Positions 14,061 to 27,400 of a stretch of 64,000 bases of DNA are shown piece by piece. The first letter of the stretch is position 1. Every line of letters begins with the position of its first letter. The translations under genes and the position numbers were made by a program. Source of the stretch: Penelope pileata (lineage: Eukaryota > Chordata > Aves > Galliformes > Cracidae); NCBI GenBank assembly GCA_013396635.1, contig WBMW01000795.1:124001-188000 (forward strand). Reading direction: 5' to 3'. The notes below the pieces were generated by a model. The model worked only from the letters and a program-made list of their open reading frames with translations. It was not told the origin of the DNA and made no database searches.

Positions 14061-17000
14061 AGAGGAGGTGATAGCCCTTGAATGAGCCTAACTCACTCCA
14101 ATCTCATCTGTAATCTTCCTTCACTTAATGTTAAAAACAGCAGTGAATTTCAAGCTGCACTCGTTTTTGTTAGTAGAGCGTTTGATGGGTCAAAAATGTG
14201 AGAGATCTGTGTATGGCTCTGAGCAGGAGCCCCTGATAACATGTTTCCCACCTGCCGTAGTGCAACCATGGCAGCAGTGCTTTGGGAGAAGAATATTTGT
14301 TTTTTTTAATGACACAGTCCTTGTGCAAGTGTAACCTATGATATACAGCAGATAAGAACATTTTCAGGATAGTGGTTACATTCAGTTGGTTTGAAGCTTT
14401 GTATATTATAGTAATACTTAGCAGTTTGGAGCAAGAGTCCGTTCTTTCAAGTCAGTCTAACTTTCTTCTGCTTATTAATTAGCACCTTAACATAATACGT
14501 AATTCTTATTTTTACTAAATGAGAAAATCAGACTTTTCTTGTGTAAGGGTTCCCATGAAAGCCCTCCGACTTGCTTGCGAGGCCCTCCTGCTTTCCCTGG
14601 CTGGCATGAGGAAAATGAGGTTTCCAAAACATAGAGTTTGTATTTGGCTGTTGCTGTCACTGGATTTTCAATCAGCAGTTGTAATTAAAGTTTCTTAAAT
14701 ATTAATGGTGCTTTTACCCTTCCCAACATATAAGATTGGTGTAAGACAGTTCAGTGCGATGAATCCTATTTTGAACTCAGATTCACTAAATAAACATTAA
14801 GTTAATGAGCTGAATAAGAACGAAATTTGGTGTATTGCTATGCAGTAAAACATTTCATATATTTTACTTTCTTGCAAAAGGTTTTACAAGCTCTCAATAA
14901 ATAGATGGAAACCTGATATATAAAAATTTTCTGGTGATCAAAGAGATTTAATAATTACTTGCAATATATCTGTGAATGTTCAAAACAGTGGGGTTGTTTT
15001 TTTGTTGGTATGCACAAGTACATTTTGCTGTAAATAAATGAAAATAAGATTTTCTTGTGTATGATGATTCTGCTAAGAGCAAATAGCCAATAGATCTAAC
15101 AAATTAACAAAGCATTTTGCAGTAGGTATTACTTTTATGTGAACTGAAAGTGTTTAAATTGTCATTTTCATTCACTACATGTGATGAAGTAGAATATGAA
15201 GAAATTTGAAGACTTCCTTCTATTAGTTTGTTTTTTTCACAGTAGTTGAACAACTCCTCTGTTTGCCCATACTGACATAGCCTCACTGACTTCGTTTGAA
15301 GGTCCAGTCTTGGATGTATATGTAGTTGTTTGATTTCACAGGTCTCAAGAGAGTAGATGAATGCAGAAAACAACCAAAACAAACTGGAACATTTTGAATT
15401 TAAAAAACAGTTTATACTTAAAGCATTCTGTGCTTATAGTACATACAACAAGAATTTTAAAGACTAAATGGGCTTTGAAATTTGGTCCTTGCTTTGCTTA
15501 CATTTAAGTTAAATCTCAGTTCAATTTGGTCAGTGAAGAGTATTTTGAGAAACTATGCTTAGAAAAAAGATGAACACATAGGCTTAAAAACCTTATAAGG
15601 CTAAAAGCAGTGCTGTAGCTGGAGGCAGGAGCTGGTTTTAATACTTAATATTTTTCTTTTGAGTAGGAAGCAACACTACTTTGCTCATTTCAGTTCATTT
15701 TTCTTTGTTTTGTTTTGAACTGCAAAGTAAGAAAGAGAAAAGAGTGTATTTGATAAAACTAAAGTTGAAGAATTACTAGCAGTGACCAGAGGTAATAAAT
15801 ACCACAAAGAGGTTCATCTGTAAATCACTACATACAGACCTTACAGTGCATTTCAGCCATGATTTGTAATGCTATTTACGTTCTTGTTCTCCCTATCTCA
15901 CAAAAAGGCAATTTCTGCAGAGATATGTGATAGTTTTGTGTTGCAGGAGCATGTGTAGTTGCATCTTGAGTTCTCATTAATAACCAGCACAGAGAATGAC
16001 TGTTTTCGAGTCCACAAATGTAATGTTTTTAACAGGTCTGGGATTGTGCCTTTTGAAAGCAGAGAAGAAAGAAGTCTTTTCTTCAATGAGATTTCACATT
16101 TAGTTTTGCTTTTATTTTCATTGGCGTCTCCACAGCACCACTTTCTCTCAGATTTATGTAGCAACAAAATACAATTCAAGTACAATTTAAATTGACATAG
16201 ACTATTAAGTCACTGATTTAATCAAAAATCATTGATTTGTATCACTCCAAAGAATTTTAAACATTTTCTATATCAATTGTTACCCTTTTTCATATCAGTA
16301 TGTTTTCTTTATTTTCATATTTTCCTTTTTGGAGTTGGATTTGTTGGGCTTTTTTTCTTTTTTTCTTATAGTCCACTTTTTTCATCATGTTTTCCTCATT
16401 CTGCATGTCTGCTTTCCAGACACTTTTCATTTCTGATTTCCCTTGCCGTTAAATTCATCAAGTCTCTGCATTTTCCTTCTCTTGTCAGACCTAGGGCAGC
16501 TCCTTTAACCACAAGCTGTCTTTATGCCGCTAAACCCTGAATTGCCGCTCTTCTATCTCTACACTCTTTCTTAAGGCAAGGTTTCTTCATCCCTAGGAAG
16601 CCCCTGGGGAGAGATCCACGAGGAAATGAGGACAGCATTCCAGGGAGGAAAGCAATCAAGTGCTGTAGGCAGTAGGTCTTTTACCTAGTATGTAGTCATA
16701 TTATCAGCACCCTAAAAGGATGCTTCCCCACTTAATGAAACTTCAGCTGATGAAGACATTCTGATGAGCAAGGACTAAGTCAGCCATTTTCTTTTCTCCA
16801 ATGGCTGTCTGCACTCCTTTACATTGAGAGCCAGGACCTGACAGAGAAGTCTTTGTCTTTGTAAGCCATCAATGACCACTGAGAATCTTTTAGGAAACTG
16901 GAGCATGAGTGTTTTGTTAAGTACTCAGGGCCAGGTGCTTAAAGCTGCAGTCAACTTGAAGAAGTGCCGGCTCTCATCAAACCATAGATGATTGTTTTTG

Positions 17001-17209
17001 AAATCGTGAGAGCCTTAAAAAGCTTCAAGCATGAATCTGAGTGAAATAGTGAAACTAGAAGAAATGCAAAGTTATAACTGCGTTCTGTGCATTTCAGAGA
17101 ATTTTGTTTTATGCATTTGTTTATGAAAACAAGGCAATAATGACTACTTGAGACAACAAGAGAAACAGAGTCTCAGATGATGTATTCATCTATAAGGTAG
17201 TAGTCTTGG
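14061..17209. other. Intron sequence, nothing recognised
   Basis: AT-rich noncoding sequence. A pyrimidine-rich stretch lies at about 16260-16440. Its 102-codon open frame is low-complexity (F, L, S) and is not a credible protein. Confidence 0.5.
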
Positions 17210-17920
17210 AATAATTCAGGTTGGAAGTCTTCCAGTCCAATCCTTGCTCAAAAGAAGTTCAGCTTAACTGAATCAAACTTTAAAGTTATATCAGGTTGCT
17301 CAGGGCTCTGTCAAGTTGGGTTTTGAATGTCTACAAGGACAGGGATTCCACAGCCTCTGTGACCACCTGTCACTATATTTGACCACTCTCACTGTGTTCT
17401 GGGGATTTGAGGTTTTTTTTTTATTCTGTCTTCTTGGGATTTGCCTCTAGTTCTTTTGCTGTGCACATATCAGAGCACTGGCCAGTCTGCCATTGTTATC
17501 TCTATGTTCCTTCTCCCGTGAGACAGCTGAAAATATGAGTTCAATTCTCTCCTTTCTCCAGACCTCCTCAGAGCTGTTTTTGCTCTGGGTTGAACAAAAC
17601 AGCTCCCTCAGACTCTCTTGTACATTCTGTCCCTCCATCACCTTGCTGGCTCACTGCTAGGCTTGGTCCAGCATTGATTTTTGTGGAGCCCAAACTTTCC
17701 ACAATGGCCTGGATGGTTGCACACATGCAGTATAGAGAGGTATGATCACCTTCCTCAACCTATTGACTTCAGTCTTACTAAAGCAATCCAGTATTTCAGT
17801 TGCTGACTCCTATTCCACATGTCTACTTAGACTGTCTTTTTCTGCAAAGCTGCTTTATATTCCCAGGCTGTACTATTGCATAGTGTTACTATCTCAAGTA
17901 CCGGGCTTTGCATGAGAAGG
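17210..17920 (-). mobile_element. Old, diverged CR1 LINE remnant, antisense to PTPRK
   Basis: In plus orientation the order of blocks is that of a reversed CR1: CAGGTTGGAAGTCTTCCAGT, then CAGGTTGCTCAGGGCTCTGT, then ACAGCTCCCTCAGACTCTC, then TATGATCACCTTCCTCAACC, then CTGCAAAGCTGCTTTATATT near 17843. No octamer tail and no open frame survive, so this copy is clearly older than those at 3326 and 22386. It is probably one of the early bird subfamilies. Confidence 0.75.
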
Positions 17921-20900
17921 TCAGTTGTAGCTGAGTGGAAATATACCTGTCCTGGTTCAAGTTTAGAAGTACAGAATTCCACATTTATCTTTACCGGTTA
18001 CACTGAGTAAAACTTTTACCTTAATCTGTAGGAAAAAAGGAGTTCTATATATATACAAATAGAAGACGTGATCGTACAGGATGGCGCTATGTTTTCATGT
18101 AATACTTGGTAGACTAGTTATTACAACATAGACAAATATTGTTTGTAGATATTATCCTTGCAACATTGATGGGCTAATGTGTCCCCAGGTGTGTGTTTCT
18201 TTTCAAATGTGGATATTTAAAACTCAACTGTGGAGCTGATTCTTCAGAGTTACTTAAGCTGTCTGAAAGTCATCTCTTGTGTTGGTGCTGCCAGAGTGTG
18301 ACAGGATGACTCCCTCTATTCAAGCTTGAAAATTTTCGCCAGTTGTCTCTAAGAAAACTGAGAGATAACACCGCCTACTTTTTAAGGAACAAACAGCTGA
18401 AGTGAGTCATTCATTACAGTCATATCAAGTCATTGAATAAAGTCATTTTTCACCTCTTTCAAGAGAAGAAAGGCTGTATTTGCTGTGGATGGTCAGGAAT
18501 GCCTACTTATAGATGAGCGCTCACACTGTGGAGTAGGCTATGTGTTTCAAATTGCAAGTCACATTTTGCCTAAAGAACAATCTAAATGAACTACATACAG
18601 GTGTGTCTTAGCCTCAGTCTCTGAATACTGGAGTACATTGTTTTTATGCCAGTCCTGGTTTAATTCAATTTTCACGTTTATTTTAAAATGCAGATTTGTT
18701 TTTGCTCATTTTCAGCAAAGCTCAGTGCCTCAGCACAGATATTTTTGCCACCTCATCTGTAAGAGTTCTTGGCACTCCTTCAGTTTAAGGTGATTTTCTC
18801 CTCCAAATCAGTCACATTTTAATCAGATCACAACTGGCTGAAAACCCTAAAACGAGATTTAAAGCGTAAATACCAGTACAGTAATCTTCTTTGCCAGCAA
18901 CCCATTACATAAATCATAATACAATATTTGTGTGTTATAGTTGGCTTCATTTATTTTGACTTCCTTGTGGATTCAAAGCTTTTGTTAGATATATTCCTTT
19001 TTCCTTTGATACAGTTTTCCTTCAATACAGTTGTATTTTCCCAGAGAAGCTTACTGGGAAAGCAAAAGCCCAAGGCATATCCAATACAGAGCAGCTAATT
19101 TCATCCTCTGGATAAAAACAACTAAATGCTCCACTACCCAGCAAACATGCAGCCGAGGGGACCACAAATCCACTTCCGAACTGATATCTTTTAGTTCTGC
19201 ATACTGCACAATATAGTACTACTTTTCATACAGCTTGACTGCCTTCTGTCAGAGTAAGCTTTGTGCAATTAAAAAATGACTGTTCTTTACTTTTTATGAA
19301 GCAATGTAATATCAGATATGAAAAATTTGTCTGACTTTAATCATCAAGGCTTTTTATTACATCTGGTTCTCCCATCACAGTGATGGGTATTTTCTTGAAT
19401 AATGGAAATGACAAAATATCTCGTTTCTTTCGGAAAAGACAAATTGATTGGAGTTTAAGATTTGAAGGCAACAAGATTTCTGTATAAAAAGAAAAAATAT
19501 AGAAAAATGAAGCTACAGATTCAGAAAATGGCAATATGCATGAGCAGTCAACTTTCAGGAGCTTGTGTTCTGTCCTGCAGTCTGTCCAACTGCCACCTCT
19601 TTCTCTGGCTTGAAAGTTTCTTTGAAATGTTAGTAGTATAGGGAGATGCTACTGTGAAAAGAGAGGCAATGGCACAGTACAAATTGCTTTTAATGTCATT
19701 ACAGGTCCTGATCTGAACTCACTACTCAATGGCAATCAACCTAGAGCTAGGAACATCGGTGTGTTTTATTCAGTCATCATTGCATTAGCTGAATGCTTTC
19801 ACTGTGCTTATGGTTCCATTTCTAGATGTCAAGTGCAGTAGACAAGCCTATAAACAGGCTTGTGACTTCTTATGAAGGGTTTAAGGCTTGGGTTCGTGTT
19901 TGTTTTGCAAATGGTTGGTGTAGCTGAAGAAGTCAAAGCTTTCAGTTTGCTAAAGGTTGCTGCCTTCGCGTCAGAGCTGGGGTAGACTAGTGTGTATAAG
20001 CACCACCTCTCTGATATTGGTGCAAAATCAGGTGGCCCAGCTTAAACTGTTGGCATGAGACCTTTCAGATGTATTTGGATAAGCAGATTTGGAACAACTG
20101 CCTAATTGGGTTAATGGCTGAGACAGTACTTGCAGCTCACTGCATTGTGATGTGCAATTGGGTAACATCTGGTTGGTTTGATAGAAGAAATTTGCCTTTC
20201 CCTTGCACTCCTAGGCATCCATCTGTTTTGACACCTACTTGTGTTAAGGAGTTGAGGAGAACCTCTCGAGTTTTTACCAGTGTAACTTTCTGAGAATGTG
20301 TTCTCTTCAAATGGGAAGATTTTAAAGAGAAGTTCTCTGACATGGGCATTGCACTGCAGAGCATCCTGTGGTGTTCAGTGGACCCCTGTGGAAACTGAGT
20401 CGTGTCAGGAAAGTATTGTATGCCTGCTGAGAAACAGCAAAGAAATTCTCTAGGTGGAAGAATAGAATTCATGTGAAAGAAAGTATCCTTATTGTTATTT
20501 CAGGGTGCTTATAATTACCCTTTCACTTTATTTGAAAAAGTACCAGATTTTACAGGAAACAAAAATCCCAAAGGCAGGCACTTATGACAATAAGAATCTG
20601 GGATAGTAATAGTGGATGAGCACTATTAAAGAGTTGTTTAGCTCTGTATAAACTTTAATCTATATTGTTTTGGAAAAACGTGAGACCTAACCCCAAGGGA
20701 TGAATTAACAATTTGTTTTCTTGGAGAGGGCTTCCGTGTATTTTCTCTCCTGACACCATTCAGATTGGTCAGAGGGTTTTTTTGGAAGGGTGAAGGAACC
20801 ATCTGATTTCTGTTCCTCCATATTCCTTTTGTCTTTTAAGTTCATCCTCAATGTTACTAGCACTGCACTTGATCTAGGATAATTTTTCATTTTGGAAATT

Positions 20901-22385
20901 TCTGTAGTGAGTGAGTATAGTTTGGCTGTCCTTGCTTTCTTCACTATAATTGCATAGGTCTGCAATAACTGCAACTTCCACGCTACTAATAGATTCTCAC
21001 AATTTTATAGTTGCTTAAATTAGCAGAAGTTATTCACAGAATGTTATTTCCAATAAATACAGCAAAATAGAACTTGATACATTTGACAGTAATATTTCTA
21101 CCCGTAAACCATGTTGCGCGCATATAAAAATAATGATCATTATGATGTACCTTCTGTACTAAACTTCCTAAATGCTATCTGGCACAAAGACAGATTAAGA
21201 TTGGATATTTTGTATATTTGTTACCAAACATTGCTTTTATAATAGTTTTCTTTTCAGATGTAATTCTGAGCTAACAAGCCATATAGGAGTCATTGTCAAT
21301 TTCTTAATGCAGTGCTTTGCATAGCAGAATTTTTATAATTAAAATCATTTGAGGATTGATTTAAAAAAAGAAGTTTGAAAGCAGACTTTGTTCAGACTTG
21401 AAAGATGATTAATTTGCAATGTAGTCAAACGCTAACTTTTTTCCCAAAAAAAGTTAATAAATGACCTAATTACCAAAAGGCTGCCTGCCTTTGTATGTTC
21501 TCAATAAAAGTAACACCTGGGCAGTTCTAGCAACAGGCTCCATTGTACCCAGGAAACAATCATAGTGACCTGAAGTAATGGTAACAGTCTATCCAACAAG
21601 TGATTGTTAAGTGGCTGCAATCAGGTAGATCAGTGTCAGGGGACCTTCTTCACCAAATATCCCTTTACAGAAAGTAGGGGAGAAATGCTGTTTTAGACTC
21701 CATTGTGTCATTCTGATGCTTTACAGCATTCATGTTATTTATTTAATTTCTCTTTCTTACATGTCATTTTCAAGGTCTGCTGGTGCACTTGCAATGAGAA
21801 AAACAGGTGTGACTCTTTAATTCTCTTCCATATTGTCTACTGAAAGAATTACATCAAATGGCTCAAGAAAGTCTTGTTCTAAAAACTGATTTTTTCCATG
21901 ACAGAAAATTAACCTCATCTTCATATGAGAGAAGTACCTAATGCATTTTTCTTTCAGCTTTTCCAACATTTCAAACATGCATCTGTTAGGGAATAAGAAT
22001 TGCTATTTTAAAACAAGCATTTAGTATTCCCAGTGCTTTGTAAGTTAGGAAATTCTAAAGCTTTCTGAGCTGGGTTCTGGCATAAAGTAATGTTTTTTGC
22101 TGTTGATGACAATTTTTAAGTGATGACCTGAGTGGATTTCAAAGATTGAAAGCATAGTACCAAAATCCCAACGTATGTTCTGGGTTCTTCTTAGTCTTCT
22201 GAGTGTTGTGCCACAACCAGGAGGAGTCTCCTGTCTCTTTGGCAGTGCTGCTACAACACACCAAAGGGTTGTGCTCATCTGCCCTCTTCCAGCATATTTG
22301 AGACGGGGCATTTCAAAAGCCTTAGCTCACTTTTTTACCTGATGTCTTGTCCTGCTTAAAACAACCAAATTAGAGGCTGATGGTA
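17921..22385. other. Intron sequence, nothing recognised
   Basis: AT-rich noncoding sequence with scattered short open frames on both strands, the longest 111 codons (20137-20472, minus). None resembles a known protein. No transposon recognised. Confidence 0.5.
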
Positions 22386-22569
22386 TAGAATCATAGAATG
22401 GTTCAGGTTGGAAGGGACCTTAGACATCTTGTTCCAACCCCCCTGCCATGGGCAAGGACACCTCCCTCTAGACCAGGTTGCCCAAAGTCCTATCCAGCCT
22501 GGCTTTGAATGCTTCCAGGGAGGGGGCATCCACAACTTCTCTGGACAACCTGTTCCAGTGTCTCACCAC
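22386..22569 (-). mobile_element. CR1 LINE 3' fragment, cut at an ambiguous base
   Basis: Begins with ATAGAATCATAGAATGG (a reversed CR1 tail) and continues GTTCAGGTTGGAAGGGACCT, the best conserved CR1 block, then CCTGTTCCAGTGTCTCACCAC. At 22570 there is an N. After it the text is no longer CR1, where the family would continue into the CTCACAGTAAAGAA region. About 184 bases of 3' end remain. Either the element ends there naturally or bases were lost at the N. Confidence 0.93.
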
Positions 22570-23282
22570 NAGGAGTATAATTCAACTTTGTAAATATACC
22601 CCTTGTAAAATACGTTGTCACAGTTGCCATTTGCATTCACTCAGAGGTTTTTGTGTCCTGGGGACACTGCTGCATTAACTTAGCCAGCTTGTTTAGAGCT
22701 GGCTTAGTTGCGTCTACATAAACTGCTGTCTCTTGCATTAGGGTAACAACTTGTAAATCAAAAGCTGTACAACATGTAGATTTTAAGAGGCACCAAACGT
22801 CGTCATTTGCTATACCCAAATCCTGTCCTTTTGGTAGTATGAAAAATATTGCAGTGTCTACAAAGCACATACACAAGTAGAATATTTTAGTGGCAGATGT
22901 AGTGGAAATATATTGAAGACACTAATCTGTTCTTTTAATGTGACCTATGGACACAGCAGGGCATTGAGTGTTGCTGGAACATTGTCTCCTCAGCATTGTT
23001 CCTACTTTGGCTCTATTCATCTGCAGATGTCCAAGGTTTCACAGTTAGTGAGGCAAACAGATTCAGCACTTTTTCACTTGATCCTTCTGAATCTTTTAAG
23101 GTCAACTCTTTCATAATTAGTTATAAATTCATTGACATTACTGTTTTCAAAGTAGTCACTGTGAACTTAAATTGCTTCTCAGTGGAACATTATAAGAGTA
23201 AGTCCTCATTAATTTTAGTATCAGTCCCTAACAGCAGAGGACACTTGATTCACCTAATTCTGTTTTCCTTGTAGTTTCCTAA

Positions 23283-23347
<65 letters not shown>
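23283..23347. repeat. (AAT)n microsatellite
   Basis: About 65 bases of uninterrupted AAT units, roughly 21-22 copies. An array this long and pure is likely length-polymorphic. Confidence 0.97.
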
Positions 23348-23348
<1 letters not shown>

Positions 23349-24446
23349 CAGTGGATTGATTTCAAAGTCTTGGAGAGTGGGAAGGATGGGATTGACTTTT
23401 TTTTTTGACTACATGTGGCTTGTTAAAACTGTATATTGATATATGTATTTTATATATAGCTATATATAATATATTGGAATTTCCAAGTAACATTCTCATT
23501 ATTTTATGGCAAGATACGATGTGCTAGTTTGCTTAATTGATTAAAAGTGCATATAAATATTTATAAGTTGCATCATTTAAAAAGCATTCAGTAACATGAG
23601 CTCAAGCTATTTTTCTGCATTATCTGGAAGCAGGCTGTGTAAGCAGGTGTTCACCTGTTTACATGGTACCACATTTGTATGCAGAGCCACCTGTGGCACT
23701 TTCTGTGCTGAACTTCTACAGCATTTTATACCATCCTAGATCTGGCTGGAGGCTAGTTTGAAGCTGTATTTCTTTCATTTTTGCATGTAAGTCATCCTTT
23801 GAGAGGGATCACAAAGATCTTTCAGTAGGGGCTGATGAAACAGTGTCTGTATCCATTTCTGCAGCAATGACTTTTACGTGGGGAACAGTGGTATCTAATT
23901 TTTTTTTTTTTCTGTACAAGAGCTAAAATTATAATATCACAAAGTTTTGAGGCCTGGAAGCACTCTCTGCTAGACATAGCTTGTGGCTTCTATAATGCCG
24001 TGGCAAGGGGCACATGTAAGAGCAAGGACGGATGCTGGACATTGTGGCACAAAGTGAAGCAGTGGCAGCAGATTTTGTCTCAGCATCACCTCATTCCCAT
24101 CCTCCTTGAGGATGAGTATGGAGCCAGGAGGCTGGTGGTGCAGGCATCCCGCTTTCCACCAACAGAGCCTGTTAAACACTTCTCCTTGGGGCAAATCTAG
24201 ACCCTGGTTACCATGGTGATGCCTGACACTTCACAGCACAACTCAGGGAATCATGTTTTCGCTTCTGAATCAAATACTTTTTTTTTTTCTTAGTAGCATT
24301 ACCCTAAAAAGCTGTAATTTAGAGTCCTGTAAACAACAACTTAGATATGTTCAAACTCCAGTGAATTCTTGGCATGAATTCTTCCAGAAGCTGGACTCTG
24401 AAAGAGAAGCTCTTTGGAAGAAGGAAAGAAGGGAGAATTTGGCGAA

Positions 24447-24471
24447 GGGGGTTGAGGGGGGGGGGGAAGGG
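24447..24471 (+). other. G-run able to form a G-quadruplex
   Basis: G5, TTGA, G11, AA, G3. The eleven-G run supplies two of the four G-tracts needed, with short loops. The G-rich strand is the sense strand of PTPRK, so the motif is present in the pre-mRNA. Confidence 0.6.
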
Positions 24472-27400
24472 TTCCCTCCCCAGTAATTGCTTCCATCAGT
24501 ATCTCCAGTTTATGACCTGAAGAAGAAAAACCTTCTCCCTCAAAAAGAGGTCAGCAGTGTGCCAATCTGTGACTCACAGGAGGAGGTCTGTAAGACTGCG
24601 TGATTCTTGTGTGCTGCTTGCTGGAATTAGGTGTATATCTCATCTCCCTGCGCCGTACAAAAGCGTGTCCAAGTGTTTTCATCACATAGAATCAGTCACG
24701 ACTTTTTTTTTCTTTTGAAAGTAATTAAGCTAAAAGGGGTTGTGAATCTTTTCTCTCTGAACTTGAATTTATTAATTAACTTTCAGACTTCTAAAAATTT
24801 CCCTGATTATACAGTGATTATCATTCTAGCAAAGCAACAGAAAAACAAAACTGATAGAGACAAAATGGTCTTTCTGGGCAGACAGTTAGAACACAAGGCA
24901 GACCAATCTGAAAGAAAATGTTTATCAGAGTATCTCACTTAGTTTCTCAAAGAGCCCTTTCCTCAGGTGGTAGACTGACATATTGCCGGAGCTGGATGCA
25001 GCACCAGTTTCATTTGATGTTATCCTGATGTTACCTTGTCAAACTCATTCAGACGTCATTCCTGATTTTAATTAAAAGTTTTTGAATGCCACGTAACAAT
25101 GCTGAAGACCAGATTATCTTGAACAGAGTTACTTTGAATATCAAACTACGCAGCAATAACACCAGTTTCAAAGACCTGCTGCAAACAGAAATTAACATTC
25201 AAAGAAAATACAGTGCAATCAAATAGCAACTTTAACCATGCATAAAACAGAGTTTCTTCTCTAACTCACAGAAAGGAGACCCAGCGTAAAATGCTGTGAA
25301 TGTTGAGAGAGTCAAACAGTACGTTAAGAAGGTTACATATAAAATTGTGTTCAAAATCTCTGATTTAAAAGCCATCTTTTTGAATGCTGGCCGTTCTCCA
25401 AGTAGGACCGTACAAGCAGCCCTGCAAAATCCTACCAGAGTTTTCTGCTTCAATAATTTCATTTGGATGAGTGAGTAGAATATCATTATATTCATTCAGA
25501 TACCATCTCCTTAGGAAGGTATAGGTGAATAGATTTTGTGCTGTCTCATAAATTTTCTGACAATTTTACAAGGCTGTTTGTAAATTCTGAGCCACAGAAG
25601 GAAGGAGAAGACAAAAAAGCAAAATTTGCTGTGACTGGTTTCCTTATGCCATAGTCTACTTTAAGAATTAGGTATGAATATTAGGGAATTTTAGAAGTGA
25701 GGGTTGGAATTTTAGGTGTATGTGATGAAAAACATTGTAACTAATTTCAGGGGATTTAAATACAACACAAATTTGTGAGAATGAGATGACTCTACCTCAC
25801 CAATTATTTACAATTTTACTGTCCTTCAGAGTGTTACCAGTCCTAGTCTCTGTTCACAGTTCAGTTCATGCTGTTGTTCTGGAAAGTCAACTGACTGACT
25901 AGCATGCAAGTAACTATTAAAACAAGGAAAGCTACTACTTACATGATGACTGTTATTGGTGATGTACAGAGCCAAAATCACATGATGGAATTATTTTACA
26001 AATGTTGTGGGTGGGGCTGTGGAATATGATTGCTTTTACTGTTCATTAGGTCGCAGGAAAGGCAAACAGATAAGATGAAGAATCAAGTGATCCCCTCTCA
26101 ATTCAGCTGGTAAATCTGTGTGGACAGCTGTTCTTGTGCGTGGGGGGCGGGGAATGCAGTTGCTCCCTTTATCAGATCAGAAACTCTTCCTGCAAATTTT
26201 ATACAAGATGGATAAAGACATGTAGGGTCAAATTGTGAAAAAGATAGTAATACACAGATGTGCAATGATACTGTAAAATGTAATGCTTAGTTAAATGCCT
26301 ACTAGAGTAAGACTGGCCAAAAGAATTAATAGCCAATATAAAGTCTATTTTCCTATGACCACTGTTATTATTGTATTATTATGCTGGGTTCTTTTTCAAA
26401 CTAATGAAGTATCTTTTAATCCAGTCTGCTATTCATGGTATCTGAAAGGATTGCAGAAGCAGATTGCTAAAAAAGAATGCTAGGGTTTTTTATAACTTTG
26501 ACAGTTTTTACCTTATTTAGAAACATACAGTAGTTGAAAATTATATTATTTTGATATTCACAAATCACCAGAAGAGAAACAGTGAAACAGTGTTACCTAG
26601 TCTTATACAGAAAATATCTTAACATTAATGTAGGAAAGTCTTTTTCTGGAAAGAAATGGATAAAAGCAGAAAGACGAAAGATTTTCTGGTCATTAAATGA
26701 AAAGAAAGTGGAAAATCACGGGGAAAATGGTTATGATATGTGAATGAACTGATCTTCCCAACATACGTATGCAGATTCAGAAATGGGAGGAAAAAACAAC
26801 ACTTTTAGATTTTAAATTGAATGCATAAAGAATAGCATGTACTCAGATGGGAACTAATGCATAAAAAGTTAGCCTGAAGGCTGCTGTATCGCTGGTATAG
26901 TTGAGTTGCTTTGTTTGACAAAAACAATTGAACCTATAGAAGAACCACTTCAGAGAAAGAAAATTCCTAGCAGTCTTGTAGTCTAGAGAGCACAGAGAGC
27001 AAATTCTCAAAGTGGCAGGAGTTTCTCTTCCCACACCGTAGTCCTTGAGCAATTAGCAACCAGGAGGTTGCTTGTAGTTGGGCTTTGAAACAGGCACAAA
27101 GTTTCTGTGTTTTCATCCTTTGTGTTTACATGTGAAAATTCACACAAGTCATTGCAATATTACAGTGCATTCATACGATGCTGTGTCTCTGGCAAGGCTG
27201 CATTGTTAGGGCAAGTCTGTGTACTCTCTTAGCTTATCAAAATATGTGTACTTAGACAATTACAGGAACATTGCTGCACCAGCATCTCCTAATTAACACA
27301 GTTATGTGTACAGAATTTTTCAAACTTCCTGTGTAATTTTTTTCTTTCTGTATTCCTCTTACATATATCTAGTTGCTCCTACAGATGCTTCCTTACAGCA

